Source: Gammaproteobacteria bacterium
GTDB taxonomy: Bacteria > Pseudomonadota > Gammaproteobacteria > GCA-001735895
Length of the DNA: 5,381 nucleotides
NCBI GenBank assembly: GCA_029288195.1
Contig: JARFPR010000348.1
Location: forward strand, 1 to 5,381
Direction of reading: 5' to 3'
The notes beneath the pieces were generated by a model. It was not told the origin of the DNA and ran no database searches. It saw nothing but the letters and a program-made list of their open reading frames with translations. The position numbers were made by a program, and so were the translations under genes. Below, one piece after another: positions 5,109 through 5,381 of the stretch; within the stretch, counting starts at the first letter, position 1; every line of letters starts with the position of its first letter.

Positions 5109-5381
5109 AACAACTTCGACCGGGAAGAAACTACGCCAGGCCGTAGCCGCGAATAATCCGTTACAGGTTGTCGGTGCCGTTAACGCCTACAGCGCGATCA
5201 TGGCGCAGAAATGCGGGCACCAGGCGTTATACCTGTCGGGCGGTGGTGTTGCAGCCTGTTCCCTCGGTATCCCCGACCTTGGCATCAGCACGCTCAACGA
5301 CGTGCTCGAAGACGCCCGCCGCATTACCGATGCCAGCAGCCTGCCGCTGCTGGTCGATGTCGATGTGGGCTGGGGTGGCGC
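5101..5381 (+). CDS. prpB: 2-methylisocitrate lyase, N-terminal part (cut by the window edge)
   Basis: PrpB cleaves 2-methylisocitrate to pyruvate and succinate, the last step of the methylcitrate cycle that consumes propionyl-CoA. Only the first 93 residues of a protein of roughly 290-300 are inside the window. They match the isocitrate lyase/PEP mutase superfamily and PrpB in particular: NPLQVVGAVNAYSA at 19-32, YLSGGGVAACSLGIPDLGIS at 44-63 and LPLLVDVDVGWGG at 81-93. Residues matching the E. coli active site are all kept: Y44, S46, G47 and G48 in the substrate loop, then D59, D86 and D88 for the Mg2+ site, one position ahead of E. coli numbering. The catalytic KKCG/KRCG loop lies beyond the window. 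Isocitrate lyase and oxaloacetate decarboxylase relatives are less likely given the SGGGVAA..LG.PDLG signature and the adjacent GntR gene. The gene overlaps gntR by 8 bases (ATGACTGA). The remaining prp genes probably follow. Confidence 0.95.
   Translation, partial: MTETTSTGKKLRQAVAANNPLQVVGAVNAYSAIMAQKCGHQALYLSGGGVAACSLGIPDLGISTLNDVLEDARRITDASSLPLLVDVDVGWGG

Overview
The window looks like part of a gammaproteobacterial chromosome. The evidence is an AcnB-type aconitase that follows the Escherichia coli protein almost residue for residue, a type II (hexameric, GltA-like) citrate synthase, and a GntR regulator followed directly by prpB, an arrangement known from the propionate loci of Shewanella-like gammaproteobacteria. 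I cannot name the genus. All four genes are central carbon metabolism genes, and I see no mobile element, CRISPR array, tRNA or rRNA.

Layout. Positions 1-150 are non-coding and hold two copies, one of them shortened, of a hairpin repeat just beyond the end of acnB. Positions 151-4083 hold two minus-strand genes, read gltA (citrate synthase) then acnB (aconitase/2-methylisocitrate dehydratase). They are 45 bp apart with no terminator visible between them, so they probably share a transcript. Positions 4084-4409 are a 326-bp divergent intergenic region whose gntR-proximal half is very AT-rich. Positions 4410-5108 (plus strand) encode a GntR/FadR-type regulator with an FCD ligand domain. Its last 8 bases overlap the start of prpB (methylisocitrate lyase), which runs off the right edge of the window.

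How the genes fit together. GltA makes citrate from oxaloacetate and acetyl-CoA, and AcnB turns it into isocitrate. AcnB enzymes can also hydrate 2-methyl-cis-aconitate to 2-methylisocitrate, the substrate that PrpB splits into pyruvate and succinate. The window therefore joins the first steps of the TCA cycle to the last step of the methylcitrate (propionate) cycle. prpC, acnD and prpF would be expected to the right of the window, but this cannot be seen here.

Regulation. The best signal outside the genes is a pair of 15-bp identical words, TATATTGTTGACAAT, 62 bp apart in front of the GntR gene. Each contains a dyad, ATTGT-TG-ACAAT, of the kind bound by FCD-type GntR proteins. One overlaps a perfect -35 hexamer and the other ends two bases before the regulator's ATG. 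A perfect 16-bp palindrome lies between them, and the spacings are close to whole numbers of helical turns. This suggests autoregulation, perhaps by looping, and possibly control of the divergent gltA-acnB unit as well. I found no convincing sign of an unknown biological system; the interest lies in this regulatory region and in the pairing of the two pathways.
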